From positions 155,949 through 219,948 of the forward strand of contig NZ_FOVK01000004.1 in NCBI RefSeq assembly GCF_900115135.1: a stretch of 64,000 nt of DNA. The letters are read 5' to 3'. Shown piece after piece: positions 34,554-43,613 of the stretch. The position numbers were made by a program, and so were the translations under genes. The first letter of the stretch is position 1. The number at the start of each line of letters is the position of its first letter. The notes beneath the pieces were generated by a model that was not told the origin of the DNA, searched no databases, and was given only the letters and a program-made list of their open reading frames with translations. This stretch comes from Proteiniclasticum ruminis. GTDB taxonomy: Bacteria; Bacillota; Clostridia; Clostridiales; Clostridiaceae.

Positions 34554-35777
34554 CTATTCCTGTATTTTATGCTGTTTCTGATAATGTAGGGGCGTCATCC
34601 CCGTTTGCTCTCTAAAGATTTTACTGAAATAATTGAGATTTTCAAACCCGCAGGACAAGGCTATGGTTGTGACGCTTTCCTGATTTTCTGAAAGAAGGGC
34701 TTTGGCCCGGTCCACTCTTCTCTTATTGATAAAAGCCGTCATGGACATTCCCGTTTCTTTCCGGAACTGTCTGGAGAGATGGGACGCACTGATATGGACA
34801 TAATCGGCCACATCCTGAAGAAGGATTTTCTCCTCCAGATGCGCTTCCAGATAATGAATGGCGTTTTGGATATGTCTGGAATAACCCACGGTCGTCATTC
34901 TCTGAACCAGGGCAGCATACTCCTCAATGAGCCTGTCAGAAACCTCCTGAACCATTTCGATGCTCTGCATCCTCTCAATGTAGATGGCCATGTTGTCTGA
35001 CAGCTGATGGATGCTGATGGGCGGAACCCCTGCTCTTTCCACAGCGATGCGGAGAATGGTGTTAAAAGTCAGATAGAGATTCTTTAAAGCTCTTAGAGGG
35101 TCTTCCGGTACCCGATAGCTGAAATCAAATACGGTCTTACTCATGACCTTCTTTGCAGATGCTCCATCTCCGATGCTCACATAATACATCATTTTATTCT
35201 GGATCCGATACCGCTCATCAATGAGCGTGAAGGACTCTTCAATCTCCCGTGGCCTTATTTTTTTGAAGTCTGTGATCCTGGATCGGTGATAGTATACTTT
35301 CGCATCCAGATTTTTCTTTGTGAGGCTCCAGACCATGACTTTCGCAAGGGACTGATATTCCTCCTGATTGAGAATCTTTATGGTTTTATAAGCTTCCAGA
35401 AGAAATTTCTGGTCCTGCATCGGAATTCCATTCTCCTCCAGAAGATCCAAAAGCTCTTCTTTCGAGACGTGGGCATTGAGAAATGGCCCCCCCACCACCA
35501 CATAGGGCAGCTGCTCAGAAAAGAGGCTTACAGCCAGGTACTGAAGGCCCAGATTATCTTTGTACACCAGCACTTCTTCTGCTTTTCTTGTGAAAGTGCT
35601 TTTCACCATATCACTTTTATACTGCTGACGGTACTTCAAGAGGGTCGTGTCTTTTCGAAGAACCAGTCTGAAGAGGGTTTTTGCATCCCGATTCAGAAGA
35701 GAGAACTCCAGACCGGACACTTTTCCAAGGGATGTGCAGACTTCAATAAGTTCATCTTCCACTTTACTGTATTCCAT
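34554..35777 (-). CDS. AraC-family transcriptional regulator with N-terminal sensory domain
   Basis: A 407-residue regulator: an N-terminal ~280-residue sensor region (PocR-like by pattern, VVVGGPFLNAHVS) and a C-terminal AraC DNA-binding domain with two HTH motifs (LQDVADYVHISASHLSRQF and VTTIALSCGFENLNYFSKIF). ATG 35777 follows GAGGTG. It lies just upstream of uidA-symporter on the same strand but is separated by a terminator, so it is expected to act on the uidA promoter in trans in response to glucuronides (inference). Confidence 0.88.
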   Translation of the reverse strand: MEYSKVEDELIEVCTSLGKVSGLEFSLLNRDAKTLFRLVLRKDTTLLKYRQQYKSDMVKSTFTRKAEEVLVYKDNLGLQYLAVSLFSEQLPYVVVGGPFLNAHVSKEELLDLLEENGIPMQDQKFLLEAYKTIKILNQEEYQSLAKVMVWSLTKKNLDAKVYYHRSRITDFKKIRPREIEESFTLIDERYRIQNKMMYYVSIGDGASAKKVMSKTVFDFSYRVPEDPLRALKNLYLTFNTILRIAVERAGVPPISIHQLSDNMAIYIERMQSIEMVQEVSDRLIEEYAALVQRMTTVGYSRHIQNAIHYLEAHLEEKILLQDVADYVHISASHLSRQFRKETGMSMTAFINKRRVDRAKALLSENQESVTTIALSCGFENLNYFSKIFREQTGMTPLHYQKQHKIQE

Positions 35778-35889
35778 CGCGACACCTCTCTTTCATCCTG
35801 TTATTTTTAGCATACACAATTCTTCTCAGAAAAGAAACAGAAAAGCATGCTGCTTCTTTCTCAGATCCTCCGATAGAATAAACACCTGT

Positions 35890-36603
35890 CTACTGGGTTT
35901 TTTCTTCACTTCTCCCAAGATCCGCAAAGAGATAAAAAATCAGATAGATGAAAAAAGACAAAAGGAAAAACTGAAGGCTAAAAGAAAGTGCTTGTTTATC
36001 AAAACTTCCCACAGCAAACCGGAGAAGATGCATTGGCCGAAGCACCACATCCCAGGAGTTGAAGCGGATGAACCTGCCAAGATAGATGGCATAGCCGCTA
36101 AGAAGATGGACAGCTGCCACCATCCCCCAGGCTCTTCTGCTGCCCTTTGCCCTTCTCACCTCCCCATGGAGAAGGTATAAGGAAAGAGCACTGAGAGCAC
36201 ATCCCAGAAACACCGCATAGGAGATGGAGAAAAAATTGTTCCAGGGCAGTTTCTCCATGCTGTAGAGGATGCGCTCTGCCCCAGAATAAGGTTCATAGGA
36301 CGGGTTCGGATAATAAAAAACCTCCTGGCTCAGATGAATAAAATCCGTAATCACATACACGGCGTTGGGAAAGAAGAAAAGCCATAAAGCCGCCAGGAAC
36401 CCTTTCCCCAGAGCCCGGAGCCCCGACGGCTGTTTCTTCCTCTCCTTTATCAGAACCAGTGCAATGCCTAGAGGAATCCACGCTAACAGGAGATTCCAGA
36501 GAAGATAATACGTGTCAAAAGGCCCCCCAAAAAACATCCATCCCGTGAACATCACCGTCATCAGCATCAGAATCCCCACAACTTGTTTCAGTTTCTTTTC
36601 CAT
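35890..36603 (-). CDS. DUF1361 multipass membrane protein
   Basis: A 237-residue DUF1361 protein. The family pattern is complete: NLLLAWIPLG, LWLFFFPNAVYVITDFIHL, and LGRFIRFNSWDVVLRP near residue 180. Around six to seven transmembrane helices. Function of DUF1361 is unknown. It is a single gene between AraC and the DUF4353 operon. Confidence 0.88.
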   Translation of the reverse strand: MEKKLKQVVGILMLMTVMFTGWMFFGGPFDTYYLLWNLLLAWIPLGIALVLIKERKKQPSGLRALGKGFLAALWLFFFPNAVYVITDFIHLSQEVFYYPNPSYEPYSGAERILYSMEKLPWNNFFSISYAVFLGCALSALSLYLLHGEVRRAKGSRRAWGMVAAVHLLSGYAIYLGRFIRFNSWDVVLRPMHLLRFAVGSFDKQALSFSLQFFLLSFFIYLIFYLFADLGRSEEKTQ

Positions 36604-36726
36604 TTATGCACCTCACACCCATTCTTTACTTAGCTTTCTTCTATTATCTCCGCAATAAGTATAGAAAAGTCCAAGTTTTTTCTGAAAGGTTCCTGACTTT
36701 CTTCATCCTCACCGCAATGAAACAGC

Positions 36727-36765
36727 AAAGGACTGTACAGACGCAAATCATCTATCCAGTCCTTT
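36727..36765. terminator. Hairpin after the DUF4353 gene
   Basis: AAAGGACTG (36727-36735) pairs with CAGTCCTTT (36757-36765), 12 bp beyond the DUF4353 stop on the minus strand. The U tail is short there, so termination may be partial. Confidence 0.5.
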
Positions 36766-36776
36766 TTTCTGCTTTT

Positions 36777-38642
36777 TTATGGCCGACCTCCCGGAACCTT
36801 CCTGCCTCCTGGAATCATGCCTCCTCCAGGATTCTTTCCACCACCTGGTGCCATACCAGAAGTGCCTATGGTTGTCACAAGGCTTATCATGGACACCTGA
36901 CTCAGCTCTTTCCCTTCCGAATAGACCCCATAGGTTTCTCCCTGTTTCAGCTCTTCTGAAGAAAACAGCAGAGAAGCACTGTTTTTTTCCGTGGTATAGG
37001 AGAGGAGCTCTTCTCCACTGGACGTTTTGATGACCAAGGTTTCACCTGCAGCCACCTCTTCCCCATTTAAGAGGAAAGCTCCTTGGGTGGAAGTCTCTGA
37101 CACATTCATGGCCATACCGCTGGAACCAAGAGCCAGCAGTGTGCCTCCTGTGATGGAAAAGCTCCCGTTATAGTCCAAGGCACTGTTTCCATCATTCACC
37201 GGTCCTTCAATGAAAACCAGCCCCCCAGTCATCTCTGCATCTCCATTGACATCTATGCCATCTCCTTCTGCCTGGATTCTGATTTCTCCACCGGTTATGG
37301 AGAGAAAGCTCCCATCAGAGGAGAACATATTCTGACCCGGTCTCCCATTTAAGGAAGAGCTGTCATTGCCTCCCGCGGTATTGATGCCGTCGTCTTTGGC
37401 CCCCACATGGATTTTCCCGTCTCCGATGATGACCTTGGCACCTTCAATGCCCTCATAGCTCATCTCAATATAAATTTCACCACCGGCAATCTCTACGGTA
37501 TCATCAGCATGGATGCCGTCATCCCCGGAAGAGATGGAGAGCACTCCGTTTTGTACAAGAATATTCCCATTGGCGTGTACCGCATCGTCAGAAGAACTGA
37601 TGTCAAAGGTTCCACCAAGTATGCGCAGCGCTGTTCCAGCTTTCAATCCCTTTGCAGAATCACTGCTTTCCTCTTCCAGCGGAGACGAAAGTCCAAAATT
37701 CCCCCAGTTTTCACTGGCGCTGGAGATGCTGCTGCCCCCACCGGTGGTCAGGACATAGGTTCCTTCACGGATTTCCAACACCGTTTCTGCCTGAATCCCG
37801 TCATTTCCTGAAGAAATGGTGACACTTCCCTTTTCAAGAAGCACGATGCCTTTTTCTGGATCTTCATCATTGCTTGACTGGATCCCGTCACTTCCCGCCT
37901 CAATATAAAGACTTCCATCCTTCACTGCCACCAGGTCTTTTCCTTTGATCCCATCTTCCTTGGCATACACCGTCACTTCTCCACTGACCATCTTAAAGTC
38001 GTCCTTACTGACAATGCCATGGGCATAGTTTCCATAGACAAGAAGTTCTCCTTCTCCATTGATGGTGAGGTCTCCTTTGGAGTAGACTGCTCCACTGGGA
38101 GCAAGTTCCTCTTCCTCATAGATCTCCGCATCTCTCAAGATGTTCTTTGTTCCGGAAGAAAGGGTCAGAACCACTTTATCCGCTTCATAGATTTTAATGG
38201 CGGAGGTGGACCTGCTTGTTAGATCCAGCCCGTTTAGAATCAGCACCACATCTTCCTCCTCCGTGACCTTTACAGATAACGATCCATCTTCTGATGTCCC
38301 GGAGAGAAGGTAGGTTCCTCCCTTTGTAATGGTGACATTTTTACCGTCTGTTTCAGCTCCTTCTCCTGTGACAAGAGCTTCCCCGGAGAATACAATCTTT
38401 GTGGCAGTTGTTTCATCATAGGTCGTCTCCAGATCCTTCTTGGAATACTCCACCGTAATGCCCGCATTTTCAGAAGCATCCACAGAAGTATCCACTTCAT
38501 CTAGGCCCTCCTGCTCTTCCACAGAAGGCGTCTGTACACTTTCTAGTGCTTCTTGAGGCTCCTTCCCAGAGCATCCTGTGAAAAGTAACAGCATCATGAG
38601 GAGAACTCCTGCATATCTCCGTTTTTTTCTATTATGATTCAT
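36777..38642 (-). CDS. DUF4353 (Cthe_2159-like) beta-helix lipoprotein
   Basis: A 621-residue lipoprotein: signal ends LLMMLLLFTGC, then DUF4353/Cthe_2159-type repeats, visible as many GDDGIHADD/SNDEDPEKG/KDDGINTAGG Asp-Gly-rich turns of a parallel beta-helix. Cthe_2159 binds cellulose-like polysaccharides with calcium. The C-terminus is Gly/Pro/Met-rich (GMAPGGGKNPGGG). It is the last gene of the VTC-DUF4956-DUF4353 operon and is probably at the cell surface. ATG 38642 has GGAAGA at 8 nt. Confidence 0.82.
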   Translation of the reverse strand: MNHNRKKRRYAGVLLMMLLLFTGCSGKEPQEALESVQTPSVEEQEGLDEVDTSVDASENAGITVEYSKKDLETTYDETTATKIVFSGEALVTGEGAETDGKNVTITKGGTYLLSGTSEDGSLSVKVTEEEDVVLILNGLDLTSRSTSAIKIYEADKVVLTLSSGTKNILRDAEIYEEEELAPSGAVYSKGDLTINGEGELLVYGNYAHGIVSKDDFKMVSGEVTVYAKEDGIKGKDLVAVKDGSLYIEAGSDGIQSSNDEDPEKGIVLLEKGSVTISSGNDGIQAETVLEIREGTYVLTTGGGSSISSASENWGNFGLSSPLEEESSDSAKGLKAGTALRILGGTFDISSSDDAVHANGNILVQNGVLSISSGDDGIHADDTVEIAGGEIYIEMSYEGIEGAKVIIGDGKIHVGAKDDGINTAGGNDSSSLNGRPGQNMFSSDGSFLSITGGEIRIQAEGDGIDVNGDAEMTGGLVFIEGPVNDGNSALDYNGSFSITGGTLLALGSSGMAMNVSETSTQGAFLLNGEEVAAGETLVIKTSSGEELLSYTTEKNSASLLFSSEELKQGETYGVYSEGKELSQVSMISLVTTIGTSGMAPGGGKNPGGGMIPGGRKVPGGRP

Positions 38643-38668
38643 AATTTCATTCTTCCTTTCTTTTCTAT

Positions 38669-39340
38669 TTATGCGGAGAGCTCTCCCTGACAAGTCATCA
38701 GGGTCACAGCCTCTACGCCGCTGATTGCGCCCAGCTCATTGACGAAAGCGGTGCTCTTTGTTTTCAGCTGCAGCTCGTAGATGAGTTCTATCTCACCAGG
38801 GTGCACGGTCTTTGACTTGACGTTCATTTTTTTCGTTTCTTTCTTGAGAATTCCTAAGGTCTCCACCTCTACGGTCTCATCAGAAACATGCAGAAGAAGG
38901 AGGTAGGACAGATGCTCCCCATGTCCCCGGACAAAGAAAAGAAGCACAAGTCCAATGAGAAAAGACCCTAGAAGAGCCAGAGGCAGAAGCCCCGCGCCCA
39001 GGACAATCCCCACACCGATGGACCAGAAAAGAAACACAAGATCCAGGGGATCCTTGATGGCGGTACGAAAACGGACAATGGACAGGGCACCCACCATTCC
39101 AAGAGACAGCACCACATTGGAGGTCACCGCCAGGATGATGAAGGTGGTGAGCATGGTGAGAAGCACCAGGGAGGTGTTGAACGCATCGTTATAAAGGACG
39201 CCACTGAAGGTCTTCTTATACACCGTGTGGATGAAAACTCCCACAACAAAGGCCATAAAGAGCGCCATGGCGGCATCCAAAAAGGAAAAGGTGGTGAGAT
39301 TTTCCAGAAAACTGGATTTTAGAATGTCTTGAAAGGTCAT
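38669..39340 (-). CDS. DUF4956 membrane protein
   Basis: A 223-residue DUF4956 protein: four to five N-terminal membrane segments with MVGALSIVRFRTAIKDPLDL (the family hallmark near residue 85-105), then a ~80-residue soluble ACT-like C-terminus. DUF4956 genes are commonly next to VTC-domain and CotH/DUF4353 genes, as here. Function unknown, probably part of an envelope polymer machine. Confidence 0.88.
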   Translation of the reverse strand: MTFQDILKSSFLENLTTFSFLDAAMALFMAFVVGVFIHTVYKKTFSGVLYNDAFNTSLVLLTMLTTFIILAVTSNVVLSLGMVGALSIVRFRTAIKDPLDLVFLFWSIGVGIVLGAGLLPLALLGSFLIGLVLLFFVRGHGEHLSYLLLLHVSDETVEVETLGILKKETKKMNVKSKTVHPGEIELIYELQLKTKSTAFVNELGAISGVEAVTLMTCQGELSA

Positions 39341-39383
39341 GTTGATCTCCTCATTTCTTTATCATTTCTTTTTCTTGATCATT

Positions 39384-40070
39384 TCAATAATCCAGAGCAA
39401 ATCTGCCCAGGACATATTTGGAATGGGCACTCTGAAGAGGGTTCTCTCCAGAAAGTATGGCCGGGATAAAGCTTGGAAGAAACCCGTCGTATTTCACTTC
39501 CAGAAGCGCTTTCTCCTTCTCATCGGGCAGGCAGCAAAGATTCTTCTTCAAAAAACTCTTAGGCTCTCTATAAAATCTGATGTTCCTGTCCAAGGTGATT
39601 CTCACATTCCCCGCTTTCCACATGTACGGTTCCCGGTCATAGGTCACAATAACCTTCGGCCTTAAGAGCTTTCCCCTCAGAGCCATATAGAAGTCCAAAA
39701 AAACCCTCTCCTTCTTCTCTTTGAGAAACTCATATCGCCCCTCCAGAATCCAGCCGGTTTCCAAAGGCGTAAGAATACCTGACTCCTTAAACCCCTGGGA
39801 CAGGTGCTTTACTTTCTTTTCCAGACGGATCAGCGTGAAGTCTTCTTCATAGAGCCTGATTCTGAATTTCTCCCGGACAGGGGCTCCCATAAGATTGTCC
39901 TGAAGCGCTTCATCATTGAAACTGTCAAAATACAGGCTCCTGATGGTATAGCCTTTTCCTCTCACATGGGGGTCTCTTGGCAGGAATTTTTCCAGTCTTT
40001 TGGATAAAATCTCTGCTTTTTTTGGGGTGAGGAGATATTTCAGTTCATGTCGATAACATGGTTCTTTCAT
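39384..40070 (-). CDS. VTC-domain polyphosphate-polymerase-like protein
   Basis: A 228-residue VTC domain protein. The tunnel-fold basic and acidic residues are visible: RHELKYLLTP (start), RSLYFDSFNDEAL, KFRIRLYE, RLEKKVK, ALLEVKYDGFLP. In yeast Vtc4 this domain makes polyphosphate. In bacteria VTC proteins beside DUF4956 and CotH/DUF4353 are uncharacterised. First gene of the three-gene operon; the promoter carries the response-regulator box at 40146-40163. Confidence 0.85.
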   Translation of the reverse strand: MKEPCYRHELKYLLTPKKAEILSKRLEKFLPRDPHVRGKGYTIRSLYFDSFNDEALQDNLMGAPVREKFRIRLYEEDFTLIRLEKKVKHLSQGFKESGILTPLETGWILEGRYEFLKEKKERVFLDFYMALRGKLLRPKVIVTYDREPYMWKAGNVRITLDRNIRFYREPKSFLKKNLCCLPDEKEKALLEVKYDGFLPSFIPAILSGENPLQSAHSKYVLGRFALDY

Positions 40071-40145
40071 CGCTTCATTCCTCCTTTCTACAGTTTGATT
40101 CTATCTCTTTACGCCAGGAGCATCTCCGAAAAACTCACCGAAAAG

Positions 40146-40163
40146 TTACGCAAAACTGATGCA
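40146..40163 (-). promoter_or_regulatory. Response-regulator box upstream of the VTC operon
   Basis: On the minus strand TGCATCA-GTTT-TGCGTAA, two 7-bp half-sites with an 11-bp period, 76 bp before the VTC start. It matches the box at 42351-42368 in 17 of 18 positions. Confidence 0.7.
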
Positions 40164-40181
40164 GTTGAAACATAAAAAAAG

Positions 40182-40210
40182 AAAAAGCCCCTTAATATAA
40201 AAGGAGCTTT
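40182..40210 (-). terminator. Terminator after the histidine kinase gene
   Basis: AAAGCCCCTT / AAGGAGCTTT stem; the minus-strand tail is TTCTTTTTTT. It separates the two-component operon from the VTC operon. Confidence 0.75.
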
Positions 40211-40225
40211 CATAAAAAACAGCAG

Positions 40226-41605
40226 TTATAGATATTCACTTTCGATAGGATCCGGCAGGATCACAATAAATGCGGTGCCGTCTTTCCCGCTTTTCACTTC
40301 AATGCGCCCTTCATAGGCGCTGATCACGGACTTCACAATGGACAGTCCAATGCCATGCTGGCCATCCTTCCCTTTATAGAACCGGTCAAACAGTTTCTTT
40401 CTGGTCTCCTCCGCCATGCCATCCCCATCATCCTCCACCCGGATGAAAATGCGGCCTTCCGCCCTGGATACCGACAGACAGATTTCATGTCTTGCATAAC
40501 GCACCGCATTGGACAGAAGGTTTTCAAAGGCTCTCTCAAGGGTCTTTTCTTCATAGGTGAAATAAACGGGCTCCTTTGGAAAGTCATACCGGATGGTGAG
40601 CCCCTTCTCCAGAAGAAGGCTCATGAACCGCTCAGAGGAAGCGGACAGCGTCTCCCGAAGATCCAGCTTCTCTTTTTTTAAATCCTCCATTCTGGCATCC
40701 AGTTTGGATAAAAGAATGATATCCTCCACAAGACTGCCCAAATGATCCACTTCACACTTCATCACCGGCAAGGCTTTCTCTTTCTCAAGAAGACCCACCT
40801 CTAGAGCTTCCGCATTGGACTTTATGATCTGAAGAGGCGTTCTCAGTTCATGGGAAGCATTCTGAAAGAACGTTCTCTGGTCTTCCTGATATTTTTTCAG
40901 TTTTTCACTGGTCTCATTCATAACAGTTTTCAGTTCATGAAGCTCCAAATCTGAAAACTCCGATTCCATTTTGTCATAGTCTCCTTCTCCCATTCTTTTG
41001 GCAAAAACCGACAGTGCCTTCACAGGCTTTACAATTCTGCCTGCCAGAAGATAGCCAAGGATCACCGTAAGAAGAAGGGCCACCGACATAATAAGGAGCA
41101 GCATTTGTGAGAGGTTTTTTTCAAAATCATAGAGATTGCTCATGTTGATAAAATGTACCTCATACAGGTCCATCCCTGTTAAAGATCTGCTCTTTACCAC
41201 GGTATAGTAATAGAGACCCTCCCCTGCGGTAAGCCGTTTCACGCCCCCTTCTTCTAGAGAAATCTCTCTTTTTTCCACTGCAGTTTTAACTTCAAAAAGG
41301 GGAGAGGATTCCGTGACCTCTGGATAAAAATCAGGCACCAGCACCTCATAGTCCTCTGTCACAAAAAGCCGTTCGGTGGAACCACCTGGAATCTCCGGGT
41401 ACTTTTTCTCAGGCCGCACTCTATCTTCTGCCATGTCAGGGGGAATCCCATCACTTCTCACCCTTGTGAGGGCTTCTGTGGCACTGCTTTCAATATAGCT
41501 GGAGATGAGAAGATTAAAGGCAGTAAAAATCAGAAGAAACACCAGAAGGATGAGGCCCGATAATAGAAACAGCACCCGGGCTTTTAAGCTTTTCAGTTTT
41601 TTCAT
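40226..41605 (-). CDS. Sensor histidine kinase (HAMP, HisKA)
   Basis: A 459-residue membrane sensor kinase: TM1 (~10-34), a ~125-residue extracytoplasmic loop, TM2 (~165-187), HAMP (RIVKPVKALSVFAKRMGEG), HisKA with the phospho-His in FQNASHELRTPLQ, and HATPase (ENLLSNAVRYA, VEDDGDGMAEE, GIGLSIVKSVISAYEG). The start overlaps the response regulator stop by 4 nt. Likely controls the VTC operon downstream. Confidence 0.92.
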   Translation of the reverse strand: MKKLKSLKARVLFLLSGLILLVFLLIFTAFNLLISSYIESSATEALTRVRSDGIPPDMAEDRVRPEKKYPEIPGGSTERLFVTEDYEVLVPDFYPEVTESSPLFEVKTAVEKREISLEEGGVKRLTAGEGLYYYTVVKSRSLTGMDLYEVHFINMSNLYDFEKNLSQMLLLIMSVALLLTVILGYLLAGRIVKPVKALSVFAKRMGEGDYDKMESEFSDLELHELKTVMNETSEKLKKYQEDQRTFFQNASHELRTPLQIIKSNAEALEVGLLEKEKALPVMKCEVDHLGSLVEDIILLSKLDARMEDLKKEKLDLRETLSASSERFMSLLLEKGLTIRYDFPKEPVYFTYEEKTLERAFENLLSNAVRYARHEICLSVSRAEGRIFIRVEDDGDGMAEETRKKLFDRFYKGKDGQHGIGLSIVKSVISAYEGRIEVKSGKDGTAFIVILPDPIESEYL

Positions 41606-42297
41606 GACTCTTCCTCCATGATTCTGAAGCCGAAGCCCCAGATATTGTCAATCCGGATGTTGGAGGAGGAAAGCTTTTTACGAAGCCTTCTCACCGTATC
41701 ATCACATGCCCTCGTCTCCACTTCGATGCTGTAGCCCCAGACTTCATCCAGAAGCTCTGTTCTTGATACCGCCCGGTCACTGTTTTTCACAAGATAAGAA
41801 AGCAGCCGGAACTCTGTGGGGGTAAGCTCTAAAACTTTGCCCTCCAAAAGCACCTCCATGGTGCCTGGATGTATGGTGAGGCTTGCAAATGAGAGATTCT
41901 CTCCTTCTTTTCCCTTCGGATTCTCCTGGTCCAGCCGCACCCGTCTTAGCATAGCTTTCACCCGCATGACCAATGAAATGGCACTGAAGGGTTTCGTAAA
42001 GTAGTCATCGCTGCCAAGATTGATTCCTGTAGCATAGTCCAGATCGCTGTCTCTGGCCGTAAGGATGATGATGGGTACGGTGCTTCTCTCTCTTATTTTC
42101 TTCGTGATGTCAAAGCCACTGGACCCTGGCATCAGCACATCCAGAATCACAAGGTCCGGCTCATTCTGAAGAAACTTTTCAAAAAGTGCATCTCCTGTAG
42201 AAAAATCTGATACCTCGTAGCCTTCACTCATCAGAAAGGTCTTCACCATCTCTCTGATTTCTTTCTCATCCTCTGCAATATAAATATGTTCCTTCAT
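41602..42297 (-). CDS. OmpR/PhoB-family response regulator
   Basis: A 231-residue response regulator with receiver (IAEDEKEIREMVKTFL, phospho-Asp in LVILDVLMPG, TARDSD, Lys in FTKPFS) and winged-helix DNA-binding domain (LTPTEFRLLSYLVKNSDRAVS, VRRLRKKL). ATG 42297 is the start (an upstream frame to 42384 overlaps the promoter). The 18-bp direct-repeat box 54 bp upstream also lies before the VTC operon, so it probably autoregulates and activates both operons (inference). Confidence 0.92.
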   Translation of the reverse strand: MKEHIYIAEDEKEIREMVKTFLMSEGYEVSDFSTGDALFEKFLQNEPDLVILDVLMPGSSGFDITKKIRERSTVPIIILTARDSDLDYATGINLGSDDYFTKPFSAISLVMRVKAMLRRVRLDQENPKGKEGENLSFASLTIHPGTMEVLLEGKVLELTPTEFRLLSYLVKNSDRAVSRTELLDEVWGYSIEVETRACDDTVRRLRKKLSSSNIRIDNIWGFGFRIMEEES

Positions 42298-42350
42298 CTC
42301 TTTGTCACCACCTCTTTCTCTTTTATCATAGCAAGGATTCCGAACAGAAG

Positions 42351-42368
42351 TTACGCAAAACTGACGCA
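42351..42368 (-). promoter_or_regulatory. Response-regulator box and extended -10 promoter of the two-component operon
   Basis: Minus strand TGCGTCA-GTTT-TGCGTAA abuts a promoter whose -10 region is TGCTATGAT (an extended -10, plus 42326-42334). The box takes the place of the -35, as in OmpR-family autoregulated promoters. Confidence 0.7.
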
Positions 42369-42481
42369 ATCCATCGGAATCCAAAAAAACTTCACCTGTT
42401 CTTCTTCACCGCTTCATACTCTCATTGTAGAATTGTACTGTGTCATCCCTGTGGCACAATGAAAAGATCGAGGTGGATAAA

Positions 42482-43466
42482 ATGAAAGCCTATGCAATAG
42501 AAAGTCCAGGCTCTTTTTAAGAACCTGACCCTCATGGACCTGCCAAAACCTGAGCCGAAAAATGGTGAGATTCTTGTGAAAATCCATGTGGCAGGTCTGA
42601 ATCCGGTGGATTACAAAGTTCTTACTGGAGGCCATAATAAATGGGTGTATCCTTTTGTGCCAGGTCTGGATGGCGCCGGAGAAGTGGAAGCTGTGGGAGA
42701 GGAAGTCACTGACTTCAAGATTGGGGATCGGGTCTTTTATCATGGAGACCACACTAAACCAGGTGTTTTTGCAGAATATGCTGTGACCACAGCCTTAACA
42801 GCAGGAAAGATTCCTGATGGTATGGACTTTGCTGCCGCCGCTGCACTTCCCTGTGCAGGTCTTACCGCCTATCAGGCCCTCACTAGGAAAGTGAACACAA
42901 AACATATGAACTGGGTGCTCATCCATGGAGGTGCAGGCGGGGTTGGCGGCTTCGCCCTTCAGATTGCGAAAAACCTGGGTCTCAACGTGATCACCACCTG
43001 TTCCAAGGAGAATGAATCCTATGTGAGGAGTCTTGGAGCTGACGAAGTCATTGACTATAAAAGCGAGGATGTCACAGAGCGGGTCATGACCATCACAAAA
43101 TCCCTCGGTGTAGATTTCATTCTCAATACAGTGAGTAAAGAATCCGCCGAAGAGGATCTTAATAGACTGGCCTATAACGGTCATCTCATTTCCATCGTGG
43201 ATCTTCCGGATCTCACGGGTTTCAATCCCTATAGAAAAGCTGTCTCTATCCACAGCCTGGCCCTGGGTGGAGCCCACAGCTCGAAAAATGACCTGCAAAG
43301 AAAAGATCTCCGTGTCATGGCAGAAGAGCTTGCAGACCTCACAGTCTCAGGGAAAGTGGACCCTATGATTTCGAAGGTTCTCCCTTTCAGCGCATTGAAG
43401 GAAGGACTCCGGGAACTGACCACAAGGCATGCCCGTGGAAAGATTCTAGTGCGTATCATCCCATAA
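42482..43466 (+). pseudogene. Zinc-type alcohol dehydrogenase/quinone oxidoreductase, frameshifted near the start
   Basis: The real start is ATG 42482 (GAGGTG at 8 nt): MKAYAIESPGSF then TAA at 42518. Removing one T from the T5 run at 42514-42518 restores SFKNLTLMDLPKPEP and the rest of a full MDR-family protein (~327 residues). The downstream frame shows the ADH/quinone oxidoreductase pattern: VAGLNPVDYKVLTGG, PGLDGAGEVEAVG, ALPCAGLTAYQAL, HGGAGGVGGFALQIAK. The internal ATG 42534 has no ribosome binding site. Either a mutation, a sequencing error in the homopolymer, or slippage-based switching. Confidence 0.8.
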
Positions 43467-43472
43467 AGAATG

Positions 43473-43508
43473 AAAAGGAGTGTTCCCTTCAAAGGGTTCA
43501 CTCCTTTT
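43473..43508 (+). terminator. Terminator after the alcohol dehydrogenase gene
   Basis: AAAAGGAGTG ... CACTCCTTTT perfect 10-bp stem, with the inner CCCTT/AAGGG pair. Can also serve the minus strand. Confidence 0.85.
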
Positions 43509-43613
43509 CGTATTTGTCATTTCAGTCATCTTCAAGGCATTGCACGAAGGACGGTTCATATTCTCCACTTCTCCAATCCCATGGTTCCTCTCAGATTTCA
43601 GGAATAATGGTCA

